Shown in pieces: positions 41,402-62,272 of a stretch of 64,000 nucleotides of DNA (positions are counted from its first letter, which is position 1; each line of letters opens with the position of its first letter). The position numbers were made by a program, and so were the translations under genes. The stretch is from Blastocystis sp. Blastoise (taxonomy: Eukaryota > Sar > Bigyra > Opalinata > Blastocystidae). Under the pieces are notes generated by a model that was given only the letters and a program-made list of their open reading frames with translations, did no database searches and was not told the origin of the DNA. The stretch covers positions 620,001-684,000 of the forward strand of contig JBBPEB010000030.1 in assembly GCA_039096225.1 (NCBI GenBank). The letters are read 5' to 3'.

Positions 41402-44400
41402 ATGAAAGCTATTGCTGTTGTTTTTCTCTTTCTTGTGATCGGTATAGACTTTCTTACTTAATGATCTCTATGATTTATAGGAATTTCAGCGCAAAGTTGT
41501 GGGTTTCCAAAACAAAATGTGTCTTTTCGATGGATGAATGGGCTGAAAGAAAGTCAGAAGAACATTGAGATATTCGAGGAACATGATTCTACAAGTATAC
41601 GTATCTTTCACATTCAGTCAGATCAATTACTGTCACAATCGAGTATTGAATTGTGTTTGAAACCTATGTTACATTCGTTGCGTGTGAAATCAAAGTATAT
41701 TTTGCATAAAATTACTTCGTCTATGTATTTTTTTCTTATCCATTAGTGTTATTATGGATACTTTTGATGATTTTGTTATAAGTATTTATGTTTTTGAGTC
41801 TTTACTGGTTCAGAAAAGTCTTGGCTATTCACGTAGTGAATATATTACATTTGATCGTATGCTTTATATATATGTATTTTCATGTTTTGTGTTTTATTTT
41901 AAAAATTAAATATTGTTTTACAAAATATTATGTTTATTTTAATATATGTATATATATATTTTAAATATATATATTTTAAATAATTACTATTTATATATTT
42001 AAAAAAAAATCATTAAATTAACAACAAAGTTATATATATATTAAATATATATGTTTCTATAGCATATCCTTATATAAATTCAAATACACAATTTCGATAT
42101 ACAACGGATCAAATTGTAGAAAATGATTGGAATACTATTTCTTATGATGATTCTGATTGGATACAAGGATATCATAATTCTCTTCATTCATTTTCTTCTT
42201 CTGTACGTTATTATCGTATTCAATTGAAAAAATCAGATATTCATGATTATAATACTTTTGATATAGATATTATTTCTCAATATGGTATGATATTTTATAT
42301 TAATGGTATAGAATTATTCAAGAAAAACATGATTTTAAAGAATGTTTCTTCTTCTTCTTCTTCTTCTATATATACTTTATCTCCTTCTGTATTGAATACA
42401 ACTAGTTGTCCTATCCACATACATTATAGTGGATCACTTCAAATATATAATATATATGCCTATAATACTACTCTATCTACGGATTTCAATGATAATACTT
42501 CATCTATAAATCTATATGATTCTATTATCTTTGGATTTGAAGTTCATATTCCATTTAATAATGTCCCTTCACATGATCCTTTTAATGTAACCCTTCTATT
42601 TCATACAAATCAATATACAGAACAGTTAATAAATAAATCATTACATGCATCTACTATTATTGAAAATATATATTTCCCGTTTAATATTGAACCGTTATTA
42701 GCTCCTAATGATACTTCTTATATATTAATAAATAAAGGACATCGTTTACATCTACATTATTCTTTAGTAGAAGATTATTATGAATATATTAATACAATTA
42801 GTATTACAAATGGATTATTCACAAATATAACATTACTATTTACTTTATATGGTATACATAATAATACTCAAGAAATCCTTTTATCTTCTATACCTATTAC
42901 TTTTACTTCTTCCTATCAAACATTATATACAAATATACCTTCAAATATATATAGTTATTCTTGTTATATACTTGTTATCCAATCAGAAACAAATGATTCC
43001 TTTGATATCAATTCTATACATTTCTATATAGATTCTTTATTATCATATATACCTTCTTTCCGTTATGAGTATGAATCTTATTTATTTTATGTTTATCAAA
43101 CAATTCCTCCTTTATTACCTATATCCTCAGGTTATTCTCATTATTCTATATTTCAAGTAAATGGCATGAGTATACAACAATTATTACTTTCTGTAGGTCT
43201 TTCTTTTTCAACTTCTTCAGGTATGTTTACAGGTACTTGTATTGATATATTTGATCGAGATATTACTATTGCTGCTTATAAGAAAGATTCAACTGAATTA
43301 GCTATACATAAAATACATATTACTATTGTATATCCATCTTTATCTGAAGGAATGCTAATAGAAATAGAAACTACTTCAAATCCTCTTTATATACCCAATT
43401 CTCTATCTTATACATTTTATTCTCCTTCTATTAATTATACACGTACTACATCTCTATCGAAAAGACAATCTTCTTCTTCTTTATATTCTATACCTTATTC
43501 GTTATATCAACTTGATTTCTATAATGATTATAAAAATGATCAATTCTCTTTTAATACTCTTAATACTCATTATACATTCTCAATATCTTTACATTTATAT
43601 CAACATAAAATTCCATTATTTATTACGAATACTATTAACTATAATAATAATAATAAATATAATAATAAATATAATAATAAATATAATAATAAAGATACTT
43701 CTGATACCCTTCTTAATTTACAGTATAGTATATCTCCTTATGATAATAATACATTATGTTTTATTCCTAAGACTATAAGTACTCCTATGAATAATTGGTA
43801 TTTCATGAATTATACAGAAACTTCTCCTTGGTATAATTGCTTTAAAGAATATTCAAATAATAATAATGTGAAAGAAATCTATTTACGAAATCTATTTTCT
43901 ATATCAAATATATACTTTTATTCTTCAGTTGAATTCTTTATAATGAATTTACCAATTGAAGATATCTATATAAATGAAAAAAATATTCATGATTATATAT
44001 ATCTTTCAGAAGATACATCAAATTCTTCATATTTAAGATTTATTATGAATATAAATATATTTAAAGAAGGTATAAATATAATTGGTATTCATTTATCAAC
44101 ACAAAATCAACTTCAATTCTTTAATCGTCAAAATAGTATATCTATTAATGATATTTTATATTATATACGATTCAATAAAAATCCTATTCTTAATAATGAA
44201 AAAGGATCTCTTTCTTTTCATTATATATATTCTTCTCCTATTTCATCTTTTGATAAGTCCAGTATTACTAGTAATAGTAATAATATTAATCAATTAAATA
44301 ATAATAATAATTTAAATAATTATAATAATTTAAATAATAATAATAATTTAAATAATAATAATAATTTAAATAATAATAATAATTTAAATAATAATAATAA

Positions 44401-47400
44401 TTTAAATAATAATAATAAATTAAATAATAATAATAAATTAAATGAAATTCATGATTCTTCTTTAGAAGAATTTAGTATTCCATTTATCTATCCATTCTTG
44501 AATAGTCTTTTTATAAAGAATACTACTTTAGTTACTATTACTTATCCATCGTCTTCTTATATTCATATCAATAAATATTGTTTTGATACTCTATTATATG
44601 AATCTATATCTCTTTCTTGGATATTCAAAGGATGTATAAATAATAATACATGTATATTCATAGATACTCAATCAATATTTATTAATACAAATAACTCATT
44701 CTGCTTCATTCTTTCTCCTCATCTCTCTCTATATACAAAATATCAAATAGCATTTACAACTTCTTCTCCTTTCTATATTTCATCTCTTCAATTCTTCTCT
44801 ATATATCAACCGTCTTCCTTACAATATCCACTTCAATATACTTCTTCTACTATTGAAGCATATATTCATACTCCATTTCCTACTCTATCTATTCTTTATC
44901 CTTATTACTATAATTTCACTATTCTTGATATTTTACCAGAGGGATTAATATTAGATGACATTACTGGCTCTATTACTGGTATTCCTACTGAATATATTAA
45001 TAATATTACTATTCATATCTCTGCAATATCTTTTGAACATACTCTTTCTATTACTACTCTTCTTATTTCTATTATAGATTGTTATTCACCTAATTCTATT
45101 CTTAATTTCTCCTTTTATTTTCCTTTTTATATTTATTATTCTCAAATAAATTATTCTCTTCAATTTATATCTCAAACCAATTCCTATAATTATACTATTA
45201 ACCCTTCTCTGTCTTTTTATTCTCTCTCTCTATGTATAAAACCTTCTATATATTCTATGATATTCTATAAAGAATCAACTATCTATAATACGACTTCTTC
45301 TTGTGTATCAAATGAAATAATCAATAATGAAATGAATATATCTAATTCTTCTAATACTATATCTTATTCTCAAATTATTAATGATGAAATATCATTATCT
45401 ATCTCTTTAAATAATCAACATATTCAACAATATCTATTATCTTCTAATTATACTTTATATTCTCCTTATCAATCTTCTTTATCTATTTCTCATCCTTCTC
45501 TTCCAAATAATTATACTTATATTATATATAATCATAATACTCCTCCTTCTCCTCTCTATCCATTATGGACACTCTATAATCCTTATATAGATCTACCTAA
45601 AGGATGGATTACTCTTCATTCTATTGAAACCATCATTCCCACGGGAATCACTCAATATTATGTAGTTCATTATACATATCCAAATCTTTATCAATATCCT
45701 GCTATAAGATATATACTTACTATTACTGGAGGATGTATATTATATATACAAGGTCAAGAAATATATAAATATAATCTACCTACAGATATTCCTATTACTT
45801 CAACTACAACTGCTCTTTCTTCTTCTATATTTACTATAGATAACACAGTATCTCTTAAAGAATATGTAAATAATGATACTGGTACAGTTGATGATGTAGA
45901 AAATACTTTGATTCTTGCTATTGAATGTCATAACGGACTTGAATCTTTAATTAATACACATTTATCTATACATATTCAACCACTATTAACAGGATATATA
46001 GATCTATATCAAGGAGATGCATATAGTTCTTATTCTGTTTCTTCTTCTTATAATGCTATAAATGCTTTTGATCAAAATAAAGAAACAAAATGGAGAGGAA
46101 TATATATTCAAAATAAAACATCTCTTATTTATAAATATCTTAATAATTCATTACATTATATTAATAGTTATTCGATAACAAGTAGTATTAATTGTAATCT
46201 ATATATGCCTAGTGGGTGGAGACTTGAAGCATCTAATGATGGAAAATCTTGGAAAACTCTTCAAATAACCACGGGAATTCTCTTTACAACTCCTTTAGAA
46301 ACAAAAACATTTTATATAAATCATAATCATAGTTATAATCAATATAAATTTATATTTAATAATTTATTAAATAAACCATATATAAATGATACTTGTATAT
46401 ATACATCAAAACCTCAAATATATATAAATGATATATCTCTCTCTATTTACCAATCAGAGGAATATTGTTCCTCAACTGATGATTCTGATTGGTTCGATAC
46501 AATTCCTGGAGAATATTCTTATTCTTCTTGTCCCTCTTTATATGAAGGATTTAGAAAACGATATTGTAATGGTAATCAATTCAATTCTTTTATTGAATAT
46601 AATTGCTATCTTCTTCCTCCTTTATCTATTTCTTATTCTCAATCAAATTATATATTTAAATTAGAATTTGAAATAGAACGTCAATATCCTCAGATAACCA
46701 CGATTATTACTCAATTCTCTGTTACTCCTCCTCTTCCTCTTGGATTATCTATAGACCCTCTATTAGGTATTATCTCTGGTACTCCTTTAGAAATTATGGA
46801 TACAACTTTATTTACTATTAAAGCTATAAATAATAGAGGTATAGTAAATACAACAATAAATATTACGGTTATTTATGCAGTTTCTCATGATTATTGTCTT
46901 ACAAATAATGAATGGCCTACTACTTATAAAGGTTTAAATGTGACTCTTCCATGTTCTGACGATATGATTGGTTCAATGACACGATTATGTGTATTTAGTA
47001 AAATACCTTTTTGGAGTGATCCTTATATTGACTGTATTTCTAAAGATAATATATTATCTCTATATTATCCTCAAACAGATATATTATTAATGTATGAACA
47101 AACAAATAAAATTCTTCCAATAACTACGGGAATTATTGATTCCTTTTCAATTACTCCTTCTCTTCTTCCTTTAGGTGTAGAATTTGATACTAACTCAGGT
47201 ATGATTTATGGAAAACCAGAAGAAGTATCCTTAATGTCTATATATACTATTACTGCTTATGGTAAATCTATTATAACTACTACAATAACTCTTGAAGTAA
47301 TTAAAGAGGGTTGTATTTCGACAGATCGATATCCTGTTGGTCGTTTGAATGACACACTCTCTTTATCATGTGATTTAAATATCGAAGAAGGAGAAGAACT

Positions 47401-48862
47401 TCTTTATTGTGATCCTACTACATTACAATGGATTCTATATCGAAATACTTGTCATTATAAATCTCCATCTCTTCTTTATCCATATCCTAATATATCCTTA
47501 TATTATAATACTCCATTTCAACCTATTATTCCTTTATCTAAAGGACGTATTCTATCTATTTTATCTATTCCTTCGCTTCCTCATGGTATTCTCTTAAATA
47601 CAACAACAGGTGTTATTTCTGGATATCCAGATACATTTTCTGATGTTAATCATTATATATTTATTCTCTCTAATGAGCATTCTTCTTCTACTATTTCTCT
47701 TTATATAACTGTATCTGATATTTATTGTCCATGGACAGATATATGGCCATCTCTTCTTATGAATAATTCTATGAATATGCCTTGTACATCTATATATCAA
47801 ATAGGTAATATATATCGACGATGTATACAAGATTTCCCTCCAAAATGGGGTATACCTGCAGATACATGTATATATTCAACACCTCTTGTAGTTTACCCTA
47901 TAACATCTATTGACGGGTATAAAGGAGATCCATTAGAACCTATTATTCCCACGGTTACTGGCTTTGTATCTGAATTCACTGTATCTCCTCCTTTTCCTGA
48001 AGGTATTTTATTAGATCCAATTACAGGTAGTATTTCAGGAACACCTAAAGAATCTATAGAATATCATATGTATGTAGTAAAAGCTTCAAATTCTGGATCC
48101 TCTATGTCTATTACTTTTTATATTACTATATATATACAGAAATGTAGATCTTCTGGTGAATGGCCTGAAACAGAAGTATATAATAATGCATTTTTATTTT
48201 GTCCAAGTGTAGAATTAGCTATACAATCACGTTATTGTGATTTAAATTATACAAGTAATAAAGCTATTTGGAGAAATGTGAAAGTATCTATGTGTTCATT
48301 ATCTATAGATGATAAACCTGTCACTAATGGATTTGTTAAGATGAAATTTCCTATTACAATATCTTCATTTATTAAAGAAAGAATAGAACCAAATCATATA
48401 AATATGTTTTTTTCATTAATTAATAATCATTTACCTTTTGGAAGTGATTTCTTTGATCGATATTCTGTACATGAAGTTGAAGACTATCGCAATGATAATT
48501 TATGGTATTTAAAATTTACTATACAATTCTATTTAGAAGATTCAGAAATATCTAAAGTTATGAATATCTTACCAATATATATAAATGATCAATTTACAGA
48601 AGACATTCAATGTCAATCGACATTATTTAAACAATCACAAGTCACGTGCAATGAAAAAGACATACAAATAATATATCCTGAAAGCATTTATAATAGCTAT
48701 TATATAGTCTATATATTTATGGGTTTAACTATATTTTTTATTAGTTTATCATGTTTATTATTCTTCTATTCCTATAGAAATAAACTAGCTTATATGGCAA
48801 GAAAGAAGAAACAGGCGTCGATTCTTGATACACAATTCTTAGATACTGCAAATCTTATATAA
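41402..48862 (+). CDS. Giant type-I surface protein with putative-Ig (He_PIG), discoidin-like and Cys-rich modules
   Basis: Probable cell-surface adhesion or receptor protein, 2387 residues. Exons: 41402-41441, 41481-41694, 41747-41856, 42063-48862. The short first exon encodes most of a signal peptide (MKAIAVVFLFLVIG-ISAQ). Two beta-sandwich modules occur near residues 120-200 (NDWNTISYDDSDWIQGY) and again around 1200-1290. An F5/8C-like segment follows (AINAFDQNKETKWRG ... GWRLEASNDGKSWKTL). The C-terminal third alternates Cys-rich modules (five, each with about four Cys, for example CRSSGEWPETE) with putative-Ig domains ending GSISGTP or GIISGTP. A helix at about 2335-2358 (YIVYIFMGLTIFFISLSCLL) and a basic tail YRNKLAYMARKKKQ give type-I topology. 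Sequons (N-x-S/T) are abundant. The large last exon has no introns. I do not recognise an orthologue. Confidence 0.85.
44290..44443 (+). repeat. Coding repeat, Leu-Asn5 units
   Basis: About eight in-frame 18-bp units of the TTAAATAATAATAATAAT type encoding LNNNNN, with Tyr and Lys variants, inside the surface protein. Confidence 0.9.
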
Positions 48863-49744
48863 TTGTAATATTTATTTGCTTTATTATATATATATATTCA
48901 TTAACTTATTTTTTATGTTTTATTACAGATTTTTATTATCTACTTTTTATAATATTTATTTTTTTTTTAATATTTATTTTTTTTAATATTTATTTTTTTA
49001 TAATATTTATTTTTTTAAGTATGTTTTATAATATTTATATATACATATGCATTTATTTTACTTTTTATAATATATATTTGTCTATAAAACGTATAATTGT
49101 TTTTTTAAATTTATATATATATATATATAATGAATGTTTTTTTATTCTGTATATATTTGTCTTTTTTAAAATTATTCTTTAATTATATATATTTTCTTTT
49201 ATTTTTTATTTAGGATTCTTTTCTTTATGAATTCATTATAAAAGTACATTTGATAAACGAAATGTATTGTATTTTTATTTAATTTATATATATATATGTT
49301 TATCATTTTATATTATTTTTCTATTTCCATAATATATATATATTTTCATCTAAACAATTTATTTATATCAATTATTCATTTTTAATATATATGTATGTTT
49401 CATGCTATATATATCTTCTTATTATCTATATATAAAGCATTAATCATCAAAAACATTATGTTTTTTGCTTTGTATACTATACTTTTCAACTTTTTTTTTA
49501 AACTTTTTATTCATTTGATATTATGAATTGTTTCATTATTATATTATCATTTATAATATTTTGGATTTTGTTTTTAGTGAGTTTAATTGATATCTTAAAG
49601 AATTTCAAATATAAATGTGTATATTATGAATATGTATATATATATTTCAATTTTTAATTATTTACTAAATTAAACAAACACAACAAGAGAATAAAGAAAA
49701 GTCAATGAAATATGTATATTCCATTATAACTACATATATATATA
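48863..49744. other. Intergenic between convergent genes, T-rich
   Basis: About 880 bp at the tail-to-tail junction of the surface protein and telomerase genes. It includes a short array of TATTTTTTTTAATATTTAT-type units (about 48940-49040). No gene recognised. Confidence 0.6.
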
Positions 49745-55908
<6,164 letters not shown>

Positions 55909-56127
55909 TGCATTTTATATTTAGGTAGATGCATAGAAAAAAAGAATTTGAATTTTTTTTTTATTTTTATTCTCTTTATCATTTAGAAATATTGTTAACT
56001 TGTATGTATTCAGAAAGAATAAATTGTGAATATTAAAAATGAATTTAAAGGGAAGGAAAATATTAAAGAAAACTATAGTATCATTAAAATAAACATTTTT
56101 TTTGACAACAAATGTGAGGAAAAAGAA

Positions 56128-58625
56128 TTAAACAGATGTAGCTTTGATTTCTTTAGATTGAGTTTCTGTATTCACTACTTTCTGAGGTTTAGGAATAGAT
56201 TGTTTAGTAGATTTACTATATATAGTATAAGATATATAAATAAAAGTATAAAGTAATTAAAATAAAAGAATAGACTATTAAAAGAACAAATATATTAATA
56301 GATATACATGGGGAAGAAGAAGAGAAGATAAATGAAAATAATTAATTGAATAGCAAGAAGAATAACAAAGGCGGCAACAGGTCCATAACGATCCAGAATA
56401 ATAGGGAAACAAAATGTTAATATAGCATTCATTATATATCGAATAATATTCGCAAAACTAATAGCACTTGCTAGATAGAAAATAAATTATATAATATTGA
56501 TTAATTTAATTGTTTATATATAATATATAAATTAATTTTTTATATATAATATATAAATCAATTTTTTATATATAAAATATAAATTTAATCATATATATAT
56601 ATAAATATAATTATATATAAAATATAAATTTAATCATATACATATATAAATATGATCATATATATATATATACTTTTAAGATATGGTGGGAAGTCTTGAA
56701 CGAGACATACATAATAGAGAGATGCAGGTCCGAGACCAAATCCTATTAAGAAGACTAATGTACCGATAACAGCTAAAGGAACAGTTAATGACTTATTATC
56801 TTGAATCGCAAAACTATGTATATATAAGATAGTAATAACAATACTAATATGTGTATGAATAACAATAATAATAATAGATGGAAAAAATAGATAAGATATT
56901 ATAATAGTGACAGATTCTACAAGAATTATAAATAATAATAAAAGAATATACCTTAAAATAACAATGATAGTACCTATGACCAGTGTTCCCGCGGTTATTC
57001 GAAGAAGAAGAAGACGAGAGACTTTAGAGACGACGAAAGATGAGATAATTGAACAGATCGTCATTGTACAGCCAACCAAACCAATTTGTATTACTAAAAC
57101 CTATATATATATATATAGTAAAGTGTTAAAAGAAGAATAAAAATTCTTTTTGCCATAAATATAGTTAAATAATATATATATATATATACATTATCGATAC
57201 CAGCAGCTTGGAAAATAATTGGAGCATAATAAATAAATATATAAACACCTGTAATATTTGAGAATGCAGGAAGAATAATAGCATATATAAGCCATTTAAA
57301 ATTCTATATATATATATAGATATTAATATATGCAATATATATACATATAAAAATATGACAACTTTGCATAATTAATTGTATAAATATAAATATACAGAGC
57401 AATGACAAATTGAAGAATGAACGATTTCTTCATCTTTTTTATCATGAATATCAATTTCTGATTTGATTTGTTCTTTTATTTCTTTATTATCATCAGTAAC
57501 CGATGGTGTTGTTGTAGAATTAGTTTCTATATTCTTCTCAGTACTATTATTATTATCAGGAACAGAAACAGGAGTAGTAGATGGAGTAGAAGAAGCATCT
57601 GTTTTCTTCTTCCTTTTCTCTATATCAACTATATATATAATAATAAAATATAGAGAATAAATATTATAAATAAATAAAATAAAATAAATAAAATAAATAA
57701 AAACAATTAAAATAAAATAAATAAAAATAATTCAAATAAAATAAATAAAAATAATTAAAATAAAATAAATAAAAATAATTAAAATAAAATAAAATAATAA
57801 AAACAATATTTTCTATAAATAATAACTATTATTACAAAGAAAAAATAAATAATCATATATATACTAGGAGATTCAGGAGAGAAGAATAATATAATTAAAG
57901 AGAGAACACCCCAAATGGCGGCAAAAGCTAGTTGAAGGCGCCAACTCCAGGAAGGGACAGGAACACATTCTTTATCAAATTTAGGAGTAAATAAATTCAT
58001 ACATTGCTATATATATATTATATTAGTTATATAAATAAAATGAATTTTCATTTAATATTTATAATATATTATTATGAATATATATCATATGTTTACAATA
58101 GTCATAATACTATATATATATATACAGCAACAATAACTCCTGCACCTACAGCTACGCCAAATAAAGTACCAACAGCACTTTTGTGTTTCATTTCTGTGAT
58201 TTCCACACAATATAAGGGGAAAACACTAGCACTCATACCCATAGCAATACCTACAAGAAGTCTCATGACAACTAAATACCAATAATTATCCCAAGCAATT
58301 GTTATCAATGGAATAATAATACCAATAATAGATACAATGATAGCTGCAAGTTTTCTAGAGAGAGAGCTGCATGCCCATGTTCCAAGTGGAGCACCTACAG
58401 TAGCACCAACAAGAATAGAAGCAGTTAAAATAGATTGAAATGTTGAAACATCGACTTCTCCAGGTTCATATAGAGTACATCCAACAAGAGATTTTGACAT
58501 ACCTCCTACGATAGAATTGTTGTAGGAGTAAATCATTCCTCCCAAAAAGTTGAGAAAGGCTATAAGTCTGTTAAAGATAATAGAGTTTAACTCATACCAA
58601 ATAATAAAACTCTTCCTAAGCCCAT
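56128..58625 (-). CDS. MFS sugar porter, copy 1
   Basis: Twelve-helix major facilitator superfamily protein of the sugar porter type. Exons: 58625-58598, 58559-58126, 58006-57865, 57628-57396, 57303-57190, 57100-56952, 56813-56674, 56470-56308, 56215-56128; 496 residues. Features: GGMIYSYNNSIVGG in TM1, VGATVGAPLGTW, YLVVMRLLVGIAMGMSASVFPLYCVEI (TM4 and the loop before TM5), CVPVPSWSWRLQLAFAAIWGV before TM6 and FFSPESP after it. A long charged cytoplasmic loop (about 80 residues, exon 57628-57396) replaces the usual short ICH segment. TM7 has SNITGVYIFIYYAPIIFQAAGI in place of QQ-x-x-G-x-N-x-x-x-YY. Later helices include GFGLGPASLYYVC. The substrate is probably a hexose, but the usual Gln pair in TM7 is missing. 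Tandem paralogue of the gene at 59009-61476. Confidence 0.88.
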
Positions 58626-59008
58626 ATTTTTGAAGAAATAGAATAAAATAGAGTCTTTAAAAAAAAAAGACAAAAAACCATAAAAACATGAGAAAAAGGA
58701 GAAATGGGGAATCCTAAAGAATTCTCTATTCCAAAAATTAGTTGAGACACAGTTATATACACGTCAAAACCATTTTCGTTTTTCTTTTATAAAAAAACAA
58801 AACGCAATCAAAAATGATTAACAAAATTAGACAAAGGTTGACATATAAATGAATATTAAAAGCACTGCAATGTACGCACTATGATGTAATAAATATTAAA
58901 TAAAAAAAAACATTTATTGCAAAAAAAAAAGAGAAAGAGATTTTTGTAAATATTGAATAATATAAGTAGAATAGAGTGTACACGAATAAGAATAAAGATA
59001 TGATTTCT
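58626..59008. other. Intergenic between tandem transporters
   Basis: About 380 bp, A/T-rich. It carries the copy-1 promoter and the copy-2 3' flank. No gene supported. Confidence 0.6.
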
Positions 59009-60447
59009 TTAAATACGTTTGAGAGGATAACAGAAAGTATAATAAATGAGTAGAAGGAAAGAAATCAAGAATAAAATAAAGAATGCCCACGAAGTACCAA
59101 TACCTTCCATTAGAAGTGAGAAACAGAAGACAATAACGAAACAAGTAACATATCTTAATACAACAGCAAGAGAAGTAGCAGGATCTAAAGAGAGACGTGG
59201 ATAATATGTTTATTATGTTTATTATATATATATTATATATATATTATATATATATATTATATATACTTTTATATTCTTCAGGCACTTCATCTAGTAAGAT
59301 ATAAAAGAAAGGAGAAGGTCCTAAGCCGAAGCCAAGAATATATAATAATATACCAACAATAGCAAGTATATATTGATCAATAAAGAAACTATATATTCAT
59401 AAATAGTTCGTATTGAATAATAATAAGAATTCGTTATAAATATATTTATATATAAATAAAAGAATACTATTATGAATTATATAGTATATACCTAAGACTA
59501 AGAGATAAGCCACCAAGTGACATAATAAGGAGAGATAAAACGACTTGAAGTTTACGATTCATTTTATCAACAATAAAAACACTTACCCAATTACATATAC
59601 AATTCCAAGCACCTACTAAACCTAATTGAATTAATAATACCTATAGAATAATATTATTTAATATATAAAGAATTATAATAGATTAATTATAGTATATCGT
59701 GTAAATTATGATAAAAAAAAATGATAATAAAAATTATGATAATTAAATTATGATAATAAAAACTATATACATTTTGAATGTTTGCTTTTTGGAAGACAAC
59801 TGGTGCATAGACGACAACCGCGTTAATACCAGTTAACTGATTCATTACAGGTATAGTTATCACATAGAAAATAAGACTGAAATTCTATAAGAAGAAGAAT
59901 ATATATATATAATTAAATAGAATAATATAAATAATTAAATAGAATAATATAAATAATTAAATAGAATAATAATAATGAATTAAACATAATAATAATAATA
60001 CATACATGCCAAGAATAAAAAGAATAATGTTTTTTTGAATTCTCTTTTACATCTATAGAAACACTATCTTGTTTAAAGGGAACTTCCGAAGCTGCTTCTT
60101 GAGGAGCTTCTGAAATAGTCTGAATATCAGATTCAGTAGAAACTTGATTTTCAGGATTTGTTGAGTTTATAGTGTTAGGAATATCTGATATAGTAGTCGA
60201 TTCAACAGGGATTGATGGAGTAGAAGTTTCGACAGAATTTGAAACTGTTTGAGAAGTAGATCCAGATATTTCTTCTTTCTTATCTTCATCTTTACTATAT
60301 ATATATATATAGATAGAGAAATAATATTAATAATATATTAATAATTTTAAATATATTTTTATAAATATATAAATATATATATATTTACTTTTCAACACTT
60401 TGCATCTCAACTTCTTTGATATCTTTTTGTTTTTGTTCATTCTTTAC

Positions 60448-60482
<35 letters not shown>

Positions 60483-61476
60483 ATTTATTTATAATATTAA
60501 ATTATATAAATATAATATTATTAATATATACAGTAAAATAATAACAACAATAATAACAAAAATAAAAACAAAGATAATAATAAAAATAATAATAATAAAA
60601 ATAATATATATTATATATATATATCCTACTAATGCTATAGATCCAAGTGAATATAATCATGAATACACCTAAGATGGCACTAGCTCCAAATTGAAGTCTC
60701 CATGACCAATCGGGAACAGGAACACATTCAATATCATAATTAGGAGTAAATAAATTCATTAATTGCTATATATATTATTATTATAAAACATATATATATA
60801 AGAATTATAACAATAATATATATATAAGAATTATAACAATAATATATATATATAAGAATTATAACAATATATAACAATATATATACAGCCCAAATAACAG
60901 CAATAGATATAGAAGCACTATAAGTCGCTTTAATCATTGATTGATGTTTCACTTCAACAATTTCTGCAGCATGAATAGGATTTAAGGCACTTGTAATACC
61001 ACCAATAACACCAAATAAGAATCTAGATACAGTAACAAACCAAAGATTTCCCCAAACACTTTGCATTAAAGAAAATATTATTTCTAACCATGCATTTAAA
61101 TATAAAGCCTATATAATAAAATATATAGAATAAAATTATTCTTTAAAAATATCGAATAAAACTCTAAAAAAACACTTACAGTAATTCTATTCATCTTTCT
61201 TGTAAAGAGAGTCGTAAATAATCCACCAACTGCATTACCTACAAAGAATGAAGCAGAGAAAATACCAGCGTAGAGACCATAATCTATTTGATCTTCAGGA
61301 CCAAACCAAGTACACTGTAATAAAGGTGTGGTCACTCCAGCAGAAATAGTCAAACCATAACCATAAATAAATCCTCCAATTAGCGCGAAAGCAACTGTAG
61401 ATATAATTTATAAGTTGTATTACTAACGAACACGTGATGAATTGAACATACTTGCAATAACTAAATTTGAAACCAT
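59009..61476 (-). CDS. MFS sugar porter, copy 2
   Basis: Paralogue of copy 1, 502 residues. Exons: 61476-61452, 61394-61180, 61108-60887, 60765-60630, 60449-60389, 60294-60006, 59884-59771, 59640-59492, 59388-59267, 59184-59009. Shared landmarks are GGFIYGYGLTISAG (TM1), VGNAVGGLFTTLFTRKMNR, VTVSRFLFGVIGG, MNLFTPNYDIECVPVPDWSW, and TM7 MNQLTGINAVVVYAPVVFQ, which keeps a Gln and the GIN motif that copy 1 has lost. GFGLGPSPFFYILLDEVPEEYK follows TM10. The central cytoplasmic loop is even longer (about 115 residues, Ser/Thr/Glu-rich, spread over two exons). The PESP motif after TM6 is absent, replaced by IYSI, either by divergence or because that splice site (GTAGGA at 60629) is misjudged. Several exon boundaries coincide with copy 1, and the TM7 exon has the same length (114 nt). 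Confidence 0.87.
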
Positions 61477-62272
61477 GTTGTTGTCTTTTTCTCGTATATT
61501 CTTTGAACTCTAAACGAAAAATAAAGTCTTAATCTATTGTTTTAAATTGATAAGACAAATAAATTACTGAATATATTCAGTAAGGGATGACACGAAAATA
61601 AAGATAGAAAAACCAGTCATTTTTACAAAAATATATTTGTGACTAAGTAGACCTCTAAAACTCCATTAAATCATGAAGCCATACATTTGTAGTCATTGGG
61701 AGAGAATATTATCCAATAAAATAGCATTTATTATTGTTTTTAGGTCTTCATTTGATATATATACCCAAATGGCATGCAAAAAAATAATCTTTCATTTTTA
61801 TTATTATTAGAGAAGCCTATTCTGTATTCTATTCTTAATAGATTGAAAAGATATATAGTTGAAGATTATTAGTATAAAAAGTACTTTGTCTAATATACAC
61901 GATATCGTTGTGAATGACCTATTTCTATATTGACGTCAAAGATGTTGTTTCCAGTATTTATTCATTGTGTGCATGTCTCATTTTCTTACAGTTTTACAAT
62001 TCATTCAATTTTATCTCAGAAAGCACAATTATAAAGAATTATTGTTGTGAACTATAAAGAATACTCATATAAGTTCATAAAATGACTTTCTTATCGTTTC
62101 AGTAAGTGAAATATAGTTTTTTAAAAGTATTATTAGACAAATAAATCAATAAAATTGTTAATAACAACCATTATTTGACATACACTTTGAGTAGAGAAGA
62201 TAAAGAAAAGTTAAAAAGACTCTATATGCATAAAAATAAAGAATAGTATATATAGATAGTTAAAAATATTGA
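61477..62272. other. Intergenic
   Basis: About 800 bp upstream of transporter copy 2 and downstream of the coiled-coil gene. A CRE-like TGACGTCA occurs at about 61931-61938, which may be chance. No gene recognised. Confidence 0.55.
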
